This document shows, piece after piece, positions 49,735 to 58,848 of a stretch of DNA of 64,000 bases (position 1 is the stretch's first letter; each line of letters begins with the position of its first letter). A model generated the notes under the pieces. That model was not told the origin of the DNA. It did no database searches and worked only from the letters and a program-made list of their open reading frames with translations. The stretch covers positions 3,374,501 to 3,438,500 of the forward strand of contig NZ_CP029185.2 in the NCBI RefSeq assembly GCF_003096015.2. The letters are read 5' to 3'. This DNA is from Limnobaculum parvum (GTDB lineage: Bacteria > Pseudomonadota > Gammaproteobacteria > Enterobacterales > Enterobacteriaceae). The translations under genes were made by a program, and so were the position numbers.

Positions 49735-51370
49735 CATTCTTCTCCACCCCGGACGGAGCATCCAAACCACACAGCCCCATGTAAACCCAGTTGGTAAATT
49801 CGCTTTCGCGCAACGCATCTCCCCATGCAATCGGCCTGACACCTTTCCACCGTTCGTTCAGGAACGTCGATAATTGCGTCAACGACTGCTGAGGAGAAGA
49901 GACATTAAAACGGCTCAACAGTCCGGCAGCCCGACAGGCGCATAGCTCCCCTTGGCAGGTTCCCATTCCCACGCGAGTACGACGACGTAGGTCAATCAGA
50001 TTGTTTACCGTGAGCGAGTCCACCGCATAGCGCACCTCTCCCGCCGTCACCGCTTCACATTCACACACCAAACTATTATCTAAGCGACCGTTAGCGATAA
50101 GTTGAGTCGCCCGATCGCCGTGGCGATAAACGGCAGAGCCGCGAATGGTTGAGGGTAAAGAGATCACTTTACGTAGCGTTTCTTCAGCAGAATGACGGGA
50201 ACCCGGCAGCGCCTCTTCGGCAGTGGTACATTTGGCGCTGAGCCCTAACTTTTCACAGACTTTATCTGTCGCCCATTCCGCCATCAGACGATAGGTCATC
50301 AGCTTACCGCCGGTAATGGTAATAAAGCCTTCCATACCATCGCGTACTGCGTGATCCAGTAGCACAATACCGCGGCTCACGTTACGGCCAGAAGGATCGT
50401 CATCACGGGCAATCAATGGACGAACACCGGCATACGCACGCAGAATACGCGTTTTCGCCATTCTAGGTGAAAGTTTGGTCCCTTCACGAATCAGAATGTT
50501 TACCTCTTCAGGAGTGACAATCATGTTATCTATCCGATCGTAAGGAATACGCGTTGAGGTAGTGCCAATTAATGAAATGGTATCTCCCGGCACCAGAATA
50601 TCCGCATCAGCAGGCTTGCGGCAGCGGTTGATCACCATATTGTTAATACGGTGTCCCATAATTAATAAGGCACCTTTCGCCGGGAACATCCGCACACGCA
50701 AATCAGCATATTCCGCAATATGTTGCCCCCAGATTCCCCCCGCATTCACCACAATCGACGCATAAAGCTCTTTGGTCTCTTTTTTGTAATGATCGAAAAC
50801 TTTCACGCCGGTCACACGGTCGTTATGGCGGATCAGGCCAATCACTTCATGGTAAGTCAAAACCTGTGCACCGTGCTCCCTCGCATCCAGCATGTTGGCG
50901 GCTGTTAAGCGAAAAGGATCAACGGTGCCATCCGGTACACGTACAGCCCCCAACATCATTGGGTTAGCGGAAGGTTCTAGCCTTAAGGCTTCTTTTGGAT
51001 CCAGCGCCTGAGCATTGATGCCTGCCTGTTGGCAGGCATCAATAAAAGTCGACTGAAACCCAATATCATCTTCTGGCAAGGTTAAAAACAGGCCATCAGT
51101 GGGTTCCACACAGTGACGAGCGATGCGCTTCAGGATCATGTTTTCTTCGATACATTCACGGGCAGATTCTGCATCAGTTACCGCATATCGAGCTCCGCTA
51201 TGCAATAAGCCATGATTACGTCCTGTCGCACCGGTGGCAATATCATGGCGCTCCAGCAAAATAGTTCGCAATCCACGACGAGAACAGTCACGGGCGATAC
51301 CCGCACCGGTTGCGCCACCACCAATAATGATGACATCCATCTCTGCTGGGGAAAAACCGCTCATCATCAA
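49724..51370 (-). CDS. glpA: Anaerobic glycerol-3-phosphate dehydrogenase subunit A
   Basis: This is the catalytic FAD subunit. The FAD loop IIGGGATGAGIARDCSRRG is at 15-33, and a C-terminal BFD-like 2Fe-2S domain has VCECEAV (about 435) and GMGTCQGELC (about 473-482). At 548 residues it matches E. coli (542). Upstream lie a GlpR-like operator and a perfect CRP half-site pair. Unlike in E. coli, glpTQ are not divergent from it; a 30-codon ORF is. Confidence 0.95.
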   Translation of the reverse strand: MMMSGFSPAEMDVIIIGGGATGAGIARDCSRRGLRTILLERHDIATGATGRNHGLLHSGARYAVTDAESARECIEENMILKRIARHCVEPTDGLFLTLPEDDIGFQSTFIDACQQAGINAQALDPKEALRLEPSANPMMLGAVRVPDGTVDPFRLTAANMLDAREHGAQVLTYHEVIGLIRHNDRVTGVKVFDHYKKETKELYASIVVNAGGIWGQHIAEYADLRVRMFPAKGALLIMGHRINNMVINRCRKPADADILVPGDTISLIGTTSTRIPYDRIDNMIVTPEEVNILIREGTKLSPRMAKTRILRAYAGVRPLIARDDDPSGRNVSRGIVLLDHAVRDGMEGFITITGGKLMTYRLMAEWATDKVCEKLGLSAKCTTAEEALPGSRHSAEETLRKVISLPSTIRGSAVYRHGDRATQLIANGRLDNSLVCECEAVTAGEVRYAVDSLTVNNLIDLRRRTRVGMGTCQGELCACRAAGLLSRFNVSSPQQSLTQLSTFLNERWKGVRPIAWGDALRESEFTNWVYMGLCGLDAPSGVEKNDEI

Positions 51371-51440
51371 TGACTCCTGATCCTGTATTGCTTATATAAG
51401 GAATATCTCATCCTGCTATTTACGCACAGTTTTAAATCAA

Positions 51441-51460
51441 AATGTTTGATAAGGAGCAAA
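51441..51460 (-). promoter_or_regulatory. GlpR-like operator of glpACB
   Basis: AATGTTTGATAAGGAGCAAA matches the GlpR consensus TATGTTCGATAACGAACATA at about 15 positions. It lies 71-90 bases before the glpA ATG, and 40-50 bases from the CRP site, consistent with repression of a CRP-activated promoter. Confidence 0.6.
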
Positions 51461-51501
51461 TTCGAACGAAAATAAAATAAAAACGCTCATAAAGGAATAT
51501 T

Positions 51502-51521
51502 AATGTGAGAGATATCACAAC
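51502..51521. promoter_or_regulatory. CRP binding site upstream of glpACB
   Basis: TGTGAGAGATATCACA (51504-51519) contains both perfect half-sites TGTGA and TCACA with 6-base spacing. It is centred about 141 bases before glpA and 128 before the divergent 30-codon ORF. If it acts as a class II site for glpA, transcription would begin near 51470, just before the GlpR-like operator. Confidence 0.75.
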
Positions 51522-51639
51522 AACCCTATAAATTAAGCGCAGTAAGTGTTAAAGAAGTGATGGATTTCGCGTAAAACAAGAAAAAAACGATATCAATCGT
51601 GTTTTATCACATGCTATTTGTTAGTAAAGGAATAACACC

Positions 51640-51732
51640 ATGAGCGATAAAGAAAATAACATGAAAATATTAACCATGATCAGCGAAAACAAACACAAAG
51701 CAGCAATGCGGGCTAAACAAGCGACAGAATAA
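51640..51732 (+). CDS. Possible 30-residue small protein divergent from glpACB
   Basis: This small frame begins MSDKENNMKILTM and ends KQATE, hydrophilic and basic in its second half. The ATG has an AAAGGAA ribosome site at good spacing (51626-51632). It is downstream of the CRP site in a divergent orientation, and a strong hairpin at 51790-51815 follows. It resembles no family I know. A random frame is possible, but ribosome site, position and terminator-like hairpin favour a real gene or a small RNA. Confidence 0.35.
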   Translation: MSDKENNMKILTMISENKHKAAMRAKQATE

Positions 51733-51789
51733 TCATGAGTTAAATACTGTCGTCGGAGCAAATCGTCGACGGTGCAAAATAGAAAACAA

Positions 51790-51815
51790 TTCGACCAGCA
51801 CAAGTGCTGGTCGAA
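51790..51815. terminator. Perfect 12-bp hairpin between the small ORF and yigL
   Basis: TTCGACCAGCAC (51790-51801) and GTGCTGGTCGAA (51804-51815) form a long stem with a 2-base (effectively 4-base) loop. It lies past the 3' ends of both the small ORF (+) and yigL (-). Flanks are AT-rich, and a T-run is clearer on the minus side (ATTGTTTTC). Confidence 0.65.
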
Positions 51816-51841
51816 ATTTAATACGTTATGTCACTCAGCAA

Positions 51842-52642
51842 TTATAAATACAGCTTACGCAAATAGTGCATCACCGCATCATCCACATTGCTGCCAATCA
51901 CTTCCAAGTGGGGTAGCGCCTGCTTTAAGCGCGGAGACGCATTTTTCATAATGCAGCCTTTGCCCGCCATCGACAGCATCTCTTTATCATTCATGCCATC
52001 GCCAAAGGTAATACAGTCTTTCAGCTCATAACCGAGAATACCGGAAACGTCCTGCAACGCATGTCCCTTAGACACCCCCGCCCCCATGACTTCCAAACAG
52101 CTATCAAGAGAGAAACTGACATTAACCTGGCCGTGCCAGCGATGGTTAATCGTCTCTTCCAAACGCAGCAACCGTTCATGGTCAGTACAGGTATAAAAAA
52201 CCTTACATATACCGTCGGTTGCCAGCGAATTGGGTTCAAACAGCTTGTAACTAAAATCAGACTCTTTATGGTATTTTTTCAGCTCTTCACCACTTTCGCG
52301 ATTGGTTAGCCAATCATCGTTACGATAAACGTGGGTTTCAATATCCGCACAGTCATTCACCATGCCGAAAAGCTCGTAGGCAATCTGTTCATCCAGATTA
52401 TGGCTGAAAAGCAGCTCACCCTGCCCATTGTGCACCCGGGCACCGTTAGAGGTGATCATATAGGATTCGATCCCCAGCCCATCACGAATTTGCCCAACGT
52501 CTACATGGTGACGACCGGTAGCAAAAATGAAATTAACACCGTGTTGAGAAATTAACTTCAGCGTCTCTTTCGCGAAGGGGGACAGCGTATGGTCTGATTG
52601 CAGTAAAGTACCATCAAGATCCGATGCAACGATTTGATACAT
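51842..52642 (-). CDS. yigL: HAD-IIB sugar/pyridoxal phosphate phosphatase YigL
   Basis: This 266-residue Cof-type HAD phosphatase starts MYQIVASDLDGTLL with the nucleophile Asp8 and Asp10. Motif II is in MITSNGARV and motif IV in GDGMND. It is closely related to E. coli YigL, which dephosphorylates sugar phosphates and relieves glucose-phosphate stress. It follows pldB by 47 bases, as in E. coli. Confidence 0.94.
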   Translation of the reverse strand: MYQIVASDLDGTLLQSDHTLSPFAKETLKLISQHGVNFIFATGRHHVDVGQIRDGLGIESYMITSNGARVHNGQGELLFSHNLDEQIAYELFGMVNDCADIETHVYRNDDWLTNRESGEELKKYHKESDFSYKLFEPNSLATDGICKVFYTCTDHERLLRLEETINHRWHGQVNVSFSLDSCLEVMGAGVSKGHALQDVSGILGYELKDCITFGDGMNDKEMLSMAGKGCIMKNASPRLKQALPHLEVIGSNVDDAVMHYLRKLYL

Positions 52643-52689
52643 ATTGAATGACTAACCTCTGACTAAAATTATGTTTATTGGTTTGACGA

Positions 52690-53691
52690 TCAATACCGGT
52701 CGAAAAAACCTAATATGTCCATCAATGCCTCAGTCCGCAGCTCGTCACGTTCAAACAGAATCTCATGACGAGCGCCCTCAATCACCCTGGGTGAACCACC
52801 TTCACAAGGGTGACCCGCGTCAGCCAAAGCCTGACAAAAGGCAACATGTGCATCATTATCCACTAAACGCTCCTGACTTGCCTGCAAAATAATCAGTGGC
52901 GTGGTAATTTCTGGAGCCAGTTCGATGGCGCGCTCACCGGCCATCATCGACTCTCGCACCCAGCGATAAGTTGGGCCGCCAATCCGTAGCTCTGGGCGGT
53001 CAGCATAGTGGCGAGAAAACAGACGATAGCGATCTTTACTATGGGTCAATAAGTTCACCGCGTAGGGCATGGGCAACCAGCGTCCAGTACCCATCGCATA
53101 ATACTCCCGGGCACTTTGCCAGCGCTCGGTAAAATCAGTAATCCTTTTCGCCAGCCAAGACGGCATAGGCAAAGCAATCCCTAACATTGGCGAACAAAGT
53201 GCCGCTGCCTTGACGGAATTCGGGTGCCGAGCCAAAAACAACGCGGCAATCGCCCCACCCATAGAGTGCGCCAGCATGAAGGCATCTTTACGGTTTTCAG
53301 CTTCAAAAATGGTACGCCAAAAGAATTCAAAGTCATCCACATAGTCATCAAATTTTTCAACGTGGCCGCGCTGCTCATCTTCCAGCAGGCGCCCAGAAAA
53401 ACCCTGACCGCGATGATCTAACATCCAAACGTCGTAACCACAGTGAAACAGGTCATAAGCCAATTCCTGATATTTGATATACCCCTCAGTACGGCCAGTC
53501 ACTACCACAATAGCGCGCTGATTCTCCTCGGCGGTAAATTTCACATACTTAATGGGCACACCATCAGCACCGTTAAAGCTGCACTCTTCTCGCTGTTGCC
53601 AGAAGCTTAATAATGGCCCAGCAACAAACGAAGAAAAGCGATTTTCACGGTTTAGCCACTCATTTTTGAAGGATGAAAATTCGACTGTCAT
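52690..53691 (-). CDS. pldB: Lysophospholipase L2
   Basis: This alpha/beta hydrolase of the inner membrane acts on lysophospholipids. The 333-residue protein has the DHRGQGFSGR motif (about 91-100) and the nucleophile elbow AHSMGGA, with a catalytic His in GARHEILFE near the end. I start at the ATG at 53691; the frame is open by GTG to 53700. Order pldB-yigL is as in E. coli. Confidence 0.93.
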   Translation of the reverse strand: MTVEFSSFKNEWLNRENRFSSFVAGPLLSFWQQREECSFNGADGVPIKYVKFTAEENQRAIVVVTGRTEGYIKYQELAYDLFHCGYDVWMLDHRGQGFSGRLLEDEQRGHVEKFDDYVDDFEFFWRTIFEAENRKDAFMLAHSMGGAIAALFLARHPNSVKAAALCSPMLGIALPMPSWLAKRITDFTERWQSAREYYAMGTGRWLPMPYAVNLLTHSKDRYRLFSRHYADRPELRIGGPTYRWVRESMMAGERAIELAPEITTPLIILQASQERLVDNDAHVAFCQALADAGHPCEGGSPRVIEGARHEILFERDELRTEALMDILGFFDRY

Positions 53692-53835
53692 GGGCTTCAC
53701 ATATCCGATGTTGATGTCTGTTTATCTCCCATGCCGCAGAAATTATCAATAGAATATTATAAAATAGCGCACGATAGGAAAAAGGGGATTGGCCAAGCAA
53801 ATTCTTCATATCACCCTGATTAAAAAGGAACAAAC

Positions 53836-54636
53836 ATGAACTCTCGAACCAATGATGACATTTTAGCTGCGTTAGAAAAAGAGCGGTTGGAAAAAGAAGC
53901 GCTGACTGAAGATGAAATGACAGCGCGATATAACACATTGTTGGCTGGCAACAGTTCGAAAATAGACATGCTTAACTATGCGACCGACCTTGGTAGAAGT
54001 AAGTTATTAGATTATCATTTTTCGCTGCTCTGCCAACAATGGGATAATTTACCAATAGAATACAGAGCGTTATACAATTCATTTTATCGACATGATCTTG
54101 ATGGCATCGACTTTCTATTTGAGAAAATAGCGGATAGCTCGCTGGAAAAATATCACTGTCGAATAACCCACCTAATAGCCTCTTGCCTAACAAAATTTAC
54201 TCACCGAGATTTCTATCCGGATCGCTGCAAAAAGCTCAACCCTTACTTAATACAATTTATTGATATTAAAGACAATGAACAGAGACGCGATATTATTATT
54301 GCCTTGGGGTGGGTCGGCACCGCCTCTGACATCGAATTACTTTGCCATCATATGAAAAATGATGGGGATAGTCTTTGCAGAGCATGGTCTGCCTCGTCAT
54401 TAATGCAGTTGTCATTTCATGGCGTTACGATAACAAACATTGTCAGCCGGTCGCGCGTGGATTTTATTTCCGCTATCGACACAGAAACCGATCTGTTTGC
54501 CCTCGGCTGTATGATTGAATCAGCCCAAATACTGTGGAAGAAAAAATGGGTAAGTGCAACCAACGTTGAGAAGCGTGACGCGGAGAAAATACTCAAAGCG
54601 CAAGCGTCTGCCATTCGTTTTTTAAGTAAGCCGTAA
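53836..54636 (+). CDS. Uncharacterised HEAT-repeat-like protein
   Basis: I do not recognise a named family. The 266-residue cytoplasmic protein has a charged helical N-terminus (ILAALEKERLEKEALTEDEM), a middle with several helical pairs and, near residues 150-200, a HEAT-like signature (RRDIIIALGWVGTASDIELLCHHM followed by RAWSASSLMQLS). The ATG is preceded by AAAAAGGAA, a good ribosome site. It lies between pldB and rhtB, adjacent genes in E. coli, so it interrupts a conserved pair. Base composition looks lower in GC than its neighbours. HEAT-repeat proteins of this size are often regulatory, immunity or scaffold proteins; that is inference. Confidence 0.6.
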   Translation: MNSRTNDDILAALEKERLEKEALTEDEMTARYNTLLAGNSSKIDMLNYATDLGRSKLLDYHFSLLCQQWDNLPIEYRALYNSFYRHDLDGIDFLFEKIADSSLEKYHCRITHLIASCLTKFTHRDFYPDRCKKLNPYLIQFIDIKDNEQRRDIIIALGWVGTASDIELLCHHMKNDGDSLCRAWSASSLMQLSFHGVTITNIVSRSRVDFISAIDTETDLFALGCMIESAQILWKKKWVSATNVEKRDAEKILKAQASAIRFLSKP

Positions 54637-54777
54637 TTGGCGTCTAATCTATATGCGTCTCTCATCAGATATAGGGACTAAATTCCACGCTATCTGGTGA
54701 CTTATGCCAAAACATCAGATAAAACTATACAATTCCTGTATTTGTCTTGTGCGGCAACGCACTAATGGTGAGCGATT

Positions 54778-55404
54778 GTGACTTTCGAGTGGTGGCTAAC
54801 CTATCTGATAACAACCATTGTCCTTAGCCTTTCTCCTGGCCCAGGAGCAATAAATACCATGAGCACTGGTATTTCCTATGGATTTCGCGGTTCTATTCCC
54901 GCTATTGCCGGTTTGCAGGTTGGGCTAGCCGTACACATTGTGCTGGTCGGTTTTGGGTTAGGGACGTTGCTTTCTCAGTCTGCATTGGCATTCGAGATGT
55001 TGAAATGGCTAGGTGCCGCCTACCTTATCTGGCTGGGAATTCAGCAGTGGCGCACCGCCGGAGCCATCGATTTAAATGCGGTTTCTAAAGCCTTACCGGG
55101 CAGTGGGTTATTTAAACGTGCCGTATTAGTCAATCTGACCAATCCTAAGAGCATCGTATTTTTAGCCGCGCTGTTTCCCCAATTTATTATTCCGCATCAG
55201 CCACAAGGCATACAATACCTGATTTTAGGCGTGACCAGCATCGCCGTGGATGTGGTCGTCATGGCAGGCTACGCCACACTAGCGACTCACGTCGCCAAAT
55301 GGCTACGTCGGCCTCATCAGGTGAAGCTGCTTAACCGCCTGTTTGGTACGCTGTTTATAATAATTGGTGCCCTATTGTTATTTGCCCGCAGAAGTCATAG
55401 TTAA
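54778..55404 (+). CDS. rhtB: Homoserine/homoserine lactone efflux protein RhtB
   Basis: This LysE/RhtB family exporter has 208 residues and about six hydrophobic segments. The start is GTG ([24 protein letters not shown]), matching E. coli RhtB MTLEWW. The family signature [12 protein letters not shown] is at about 17-28. It faces away from pldB as in E. coli, with an extra gene between. Confidence 0.92.
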   Translation: MTFEWWLTYLITTIVLSLSPGPGAINTMSTGISYGFRGSIPAIAGLQVGLAVHIVLVGFGLGTLLSQSALAFEMLKWLGAAYLIWLGIQQWRTAGAIDLNAVSKALPGSGLFKRAVLVNLTNPKSIVFLAALFPQFIIPHQPQGIQYLILGVTSIAVDVVVMAGYATLATHVAKWLRRPHQVKLLNRLFGTLFIIIGALLLFARRSHS

Positions 55405-55593
55405 AAGGCTACAGACGCGATGATTGTTGGATTATAAGTTTTACTGCTGAATAACTTTTCTATATCGAATTATTTTACTTGCACGCTCCGATACATTTTG
55501 TAAGGTTGAAGGGGCCTGTTCACGATAATTCAGTAAAAAGTAACGCGGCAAACACACACTCACATTGATTACTGCAAAGTTAGGATTGCTAAT

Positions 55594-56706
55594 ATGAAAA
55601 ACGTCGGTTTTGTTGGCTGGCGCGGTATGGTCGGTTCCGTTCTGATGCAACGCATGATAGAAGAACGTGATTTTGATGCTATCCGCCCGGTATTCTTCTC
55701 TACTTCACAAACAGGTCAGGCGGCCCCCACTTTCACCGGTCAAAGCGGTACGCTGCAAGATGCCAATGATATCGACGCGTTACGCGCACTGGATATTATT
55801 ATCACCTGTCAGGGTGGTGACTATACCAGTGACATCTATCCTAAACTGCGCGCTACCGGTTGGAACGGCTACTGGATTGATGCAGCGTCAACTCTGCGTA
55901 TGAAAGATGACGCCATTATTATTCTCGATCCGGTGAACCATCAGGTTATTCATCAGGGTCTGAATCAGGGTATCAAAACTTTTGTTGGCGGTAACTGTAC
56001 TGTTAGCCTGATGCTGATGGCGCTGGGCGGCCTGTTTGCTAACAATCTGGTGGAATGGGCTTCCGTTGCCACCTATCAGGCAGCCTCCGGCGGCGGTGCT
56101 CGCCATATGCGTGAACTGCTGACGCAAATGGGCATGCTGCACGCCACCGTTGCCAAAGAACTGCAAGATCCGGCGTCAGCCATTCTGGATATCGAACGTA
56201 AAGTGACGACAGAAATGCGTAGCGGCGTATTACCTGTTGATAACTTCGGCGTTCCATTAGCCGGTAGTTTAATCCCGTGGATTGATAAGCAGTTAGAAAA
56301 TGGCCAAAGCCGTGAAGAGTGGAAAGGTCAGGCAGAAACCAACAAGATTCTGAATACCAGCGCCGTGATTCCAGTCGATGGCCTGTGCGTTCGTATTGGC
56401 GCTTTGCGCTGCCACAGTCAGGCATTTACCCTGAAGATGAAAAAAGATGTTCCTCTGGCGGATATCGAAAGCATGCTGGCTGAACATAACCAATGGGTGA
56501 AAGTGGTACCAAACGACCGGGAGATCTCCATGCGTGAGCTGACTCCGGCGGCGGTTACCGGTACGCTCTCTACGCCAGTTGGTCGTCTGCGTAAACTGAA
56601 TATGGGGCCTGAATATCTGTCGGCCTTCACCGTGGGCGATCAGCTCCTGTGGGGCGCGGCAGAGCCGCTGCGCCGTATGCTGCGGATTCTACTGCAACAG
56701 GCCTAA
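55594..56706 (+). CDS. asd: Aspartate-semialdehyde dehydrogenase
   Basis: This NADPH-dependent enzyme makes aspartate semialdehyde, the branch point to lysine, threonine, methionine and diaminopimelate. The catalytic Cys135 is in GGNCTVSLM, at E. coli numbering, and the NADP-binding [12 protein letters not shown] is at 6-17. At 370 residues it has E. coli length (367). A hairpin follows. No lysine riboswitch is visible in its 189-base leader. Confidence 0.96.
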   Translation: MKNVGFVGWRGMVGSVLMQRMIEERDFDAIRPVFFSTSQTGQAAPTFTGQSGTLQDANDIDALRALDIIITCQGGDYTSDIYPKLRATGWNGYWIDAASTLRMKDDAIIILDPVNHQVIHQGLNQGIKTFVGGNCTVSLMLMALGGLFANNLVEWASVATYQAASGGGARHMRELLTQMGMLHATVAKELQDPASAILDIERKVTTEMRSGVLPVDNFGVPLAGSLIPWIDKQLENGQSREEWKGQAETNKILNTSAVIPVDGLCVRIGALRCHSQAFTLKMKKDVPLADIESMLAEHNQWVKVVPNDREISMRELTPAAVTGTLSTPVGRLRKLNMGPEYLSAFTVGDQLLWGAAEPLRRMLRILLQQA

Positions 56707-56719
56707 TCTTGTTAGCCAC

Positions 56720-56745
56720 CCCCTTCCAGCCTGCGCCGGAAGGGG
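56720..56745. terminator. Hairpin between convergent asd and kinase gene
   Basis: CCCCTTCC (56720-56727) and GGAAGGGG (56738-56745) form an 8-bp GC-rich stem. No T-run on either side. Confidence 0.45.
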
Positions 56746-56773
56746 CTCTCCACGGCCACGCTGCACTTCGCCT

Positions 56774-58141
56774 TTAGCGCATGATATTAGGCATGACATC
56801 AGGAATTATCACGGTTGCCGTTAAGCCGGTTTCTGCCTGAGGATCGGTAAAATCAAACGCGACGCTGGCCCCCATCCGTTGTGAAATGGCTTTCACAATC
56901 GACAACCCCAAACCTGAGCCAACTTCACCGCTGCCTACTATGCGGTAAAATGGATCAAATACCCGCGTCCATTCTGACTTAGGGACACCCGGCCCATTAT
57001 CCGTAATGATCAAGACCGCTGCCCCGCCAGAAGCGAGCGCACAGAGATCGATACGTCCCCCCTTTGGTGTGTATCGAATCGCGTTATCCACCAAGTTTTT
57101 AACCAATGTGGCTAAATCAACGGCATCGGCAACAATGTGAATATCCCTATCGCTTACCACCCCGATATCAATGCCCTTGGCATCCGCTAACGGCATTAAA
57201 TCCTCCAGAACCTGTCGATAAACGTAAAGTATCGATATCGGCTCATTAAAAAGAGGGCCTGAGGCCTGCACCCGTGCCAGCGTTAATAACTGCGACAATA
57301 GCGCTCTGTTACGGTCAATCCCCTGACGCAATAAATCCAGCCGTTCTTGTGCACTGGCTGACATTTCGCTGGCGGCAAGTCGCTCGACTTGGAGTGATAG
57401 CGCAGTCATCGGCGAGCGCAGTTCGTGAGCCGCATCGGCAATAAAGCGCTGCTGGGCAGCCATCTCCTGCTCAATTCGCGCTAAAAGGCGATTAATCGCG
57501 GCCACAAAAGGCTGGATCTCAATCGGCAATGGTGCTGAGTCGATAGGGTAGAGTTCCCGATCGCCTCGTCGGTCAATATCAAGGGAGAGTGCGGCCACCG
57601 GCTTAAATAGGGTGCGGACTAATCCCGCCACCACTAACAACAGCACCGGAACCAAAATCAGAAACGGCATCAGTGTACGCAGAGCACTGTCACGGGCAAT
57701 TTCGTCACGCACCTCCGTATCCTGAGCCACCGCTAAACGCTCTTCAGTACCCAACGGTGTCACAAACACCCGGTAGGTTTTTCCACTCATGTTGACGGTA
57801 TTCATCCCGTCGCTGAGACCTTGGGGTAGGCCGAGTAATTCATCATTTTTTTTTGCCGAAACCAACGCCGTGGTAGGTAGCACCTGAACAAAAACCTGTG
57901 ACTCAGTATCCTCCCCCAGATCGGTACCCGCGATACCGTTTTCCGGCAAGGGGAAACGCTGCTTATCAAACAGCGTGGCGATCTGGCGTAGAACATCATC
58001 CTGTAATTCATTAGCTTCACTAAACGCGGCAAAAAAAGCAAAGATACCGGCAATGATGGCAATCGTCAGAATAGCCAATGACAACCCGAAAGAGAGACGG
58101 AACTGTAACGAGTTTCTTACCCACCTTTTGCGACCATCCAT
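56774..58141 (-). CDS. QseC/TctE-like sensor histidine kinase
   Basis: This 455-residue inner-membrane kinase has transmembrane helices at about 19-42 and 157-180 flanking a periplasmic domain of about 115 residues. The dimerisation domain has His239 in AAHELRSPMTAL, and the N, G1 (TDNGPGVP) and G2 (GSGLGLSIV) boxes are intact. Closest in style to QseC/PmrB/TctE kinases paired with OmpR-type regulators. It overlaps the regulator gene by 25 bases. The signal is unknown, so I give no symbol. Confidence 0.88.
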   Translation of the reverse strand: MDGRKRWVRNSLQFRLSFGLSLAILTIAIIAGIFAFFAAFSEANELQDDVLRQIATLFDKQRFPLPENGIAGTDLGEDTESQVFVQVLPTTALVSAKKNDELLGLPQGLSDGMNTVNMSGKTYRVFVTPLGTEERLAVAQDTEVRDEIARDSALRTLMPFLILVPVLLLVVAGLVRTLFKPVAALSLDIDRRGDRELYPIDSAPLPIEIQPFVAAINRLLARIEQEMAAQQRFIADAAHELRSPMTALSLQVERLAASEMSASAQERLDLLRQGIDRNRALLSQLLTLARVQASGPLFNEPISILYVYRQVLEDLMPLADAKGIDIGVVSDRDIHIVADAVDLATLVKNLVDNAIRYTPKGGRIDLCALASGGAAVLIITDNGPGVPKSEWTRVFDPFYRIVGSGEVGSGLGLSIVKAISQRMGASVAFDFTDPQAETGLTATVIIPDVMPNIMR

Positions 58142-58782
58142 CCCACGCCCCGTATGTTTCTAATCATCTGGCTACCCAGTTTTTTACGCAACGCATAAAT
58201 CAAAAACTCCACCGCGTTACTCTCTACTTCGTTACCCCAACCATAGATTCTCTCCTCCAGATCGCTGCGGGACAAAATCGCGCCGGGGCGAACCATTAAG
58301 GCCTGCAAAAGTGCAAACTCCCGATTTGACAATGTTAATGCCACGGCACCATTCAGACGCACCTGATGGGTTGCCGGATCGAGAAATATCACGCCATTAC
58401 TCAACTCAGGGGAGGCCGCCCCCCCTTTTCGGCGAATAACCGCCCTCATGCGCGCCAATAGCTCACTCATGGCGAAGGGCTTCACCATATAGTCATCAGC
58501 CCCGGCGTCCAAGCCGCGTATCCGTTGTTCGATACCGTCGCGAGCGGTAATAATCAGCACGGGTACCGAATTATCTTTACCCCGAATCTCGCTCAGTATC
58601 TCCAAGCCATCCTTTCCCGGTAGCCCCAAGTCGAGCAATACCAGATCATAATGCTGGCAAGCCAGAGAATGAGCCGCACCTTGTCCATCATCAACCCAGT
58701 CCACCGCGTAAGACGCATCGTTTAGCGCGGCGAGTAAGGCCTGACCAATCATCGTATCGTCTTCCACAACTAACACTCGCAT
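58117..58782 (-). CDS. QseB/TctD-like response regulator
   Basis: This 221-residue OmpR-family regulator has the acidic pocket (Glu7, Asp8, Asp9), phosphoacceptor Asp51 (LLDLGLPG) and KPF, then a winged-helix domain ending RNIRGVGWMVAKGG. It is the partner of the overlapping kinase. Downstream of a 66-base gap on the same strand, but transcribed ahead of it, lies the multi-repeat membrane protein gene, and a tandem box upstream of that gene is a likely binding site of this regulator. Confidence 0.9.
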   Translation of the reverse strand: MRVLVVEDDTMIGQALLAALNDASYAVDWVDDGQGAAHSLACQHYDLVLLDLGLPGKDGLEILSEIRGKDNSVPVLIITARDGIEQRIRGLDAGADDYMVKPFAMSELLARMRAVIRRKGGAASPELSNGVIFLDPATHQVRLNGAVALTLSNREFALLQALMVRPGAILSRSDLEERIYGWGNEVESNAVEFLIYALRKKLGSQMIRNIRGVGWMVAKGG

Positions 58783-58848
58783 TGACAGCCCTCCTGAGTG
58801 ACTGCGGGTACATGAATTAAAAGCCTACGGTGACTTTGATGACCTTTG

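Larger units (their letters stand above)
51371..51639. other. glpACB control region
   Basis: The 269 bases upstream of glpA up to the small ORF are rich in AT and hold the GlpR-like and CRP sites listed separately. A second partial GlpR-like element (TTCGAACGAAAAT, 51461-51473) follows the first. Nothing else is recognised. Confidence 0.55.

Noticed and set aside
49735..49842. N-terminal extension of glpB
   Set aside because: Would lie in glpA and lacks resemblance to GlpB; the FAD loop begins directly after the inner Met.
55405..55593. Lysine riboswitch before asd
   Set aside because: The leader is short and shows no multi-helix lysine-box structure.
56774..58782. Naming the two-component pair qseBC or pmrAB
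   Set aside because: Motifs fit the class, but identity to either pair is not clear by eye, so no symbol is given.
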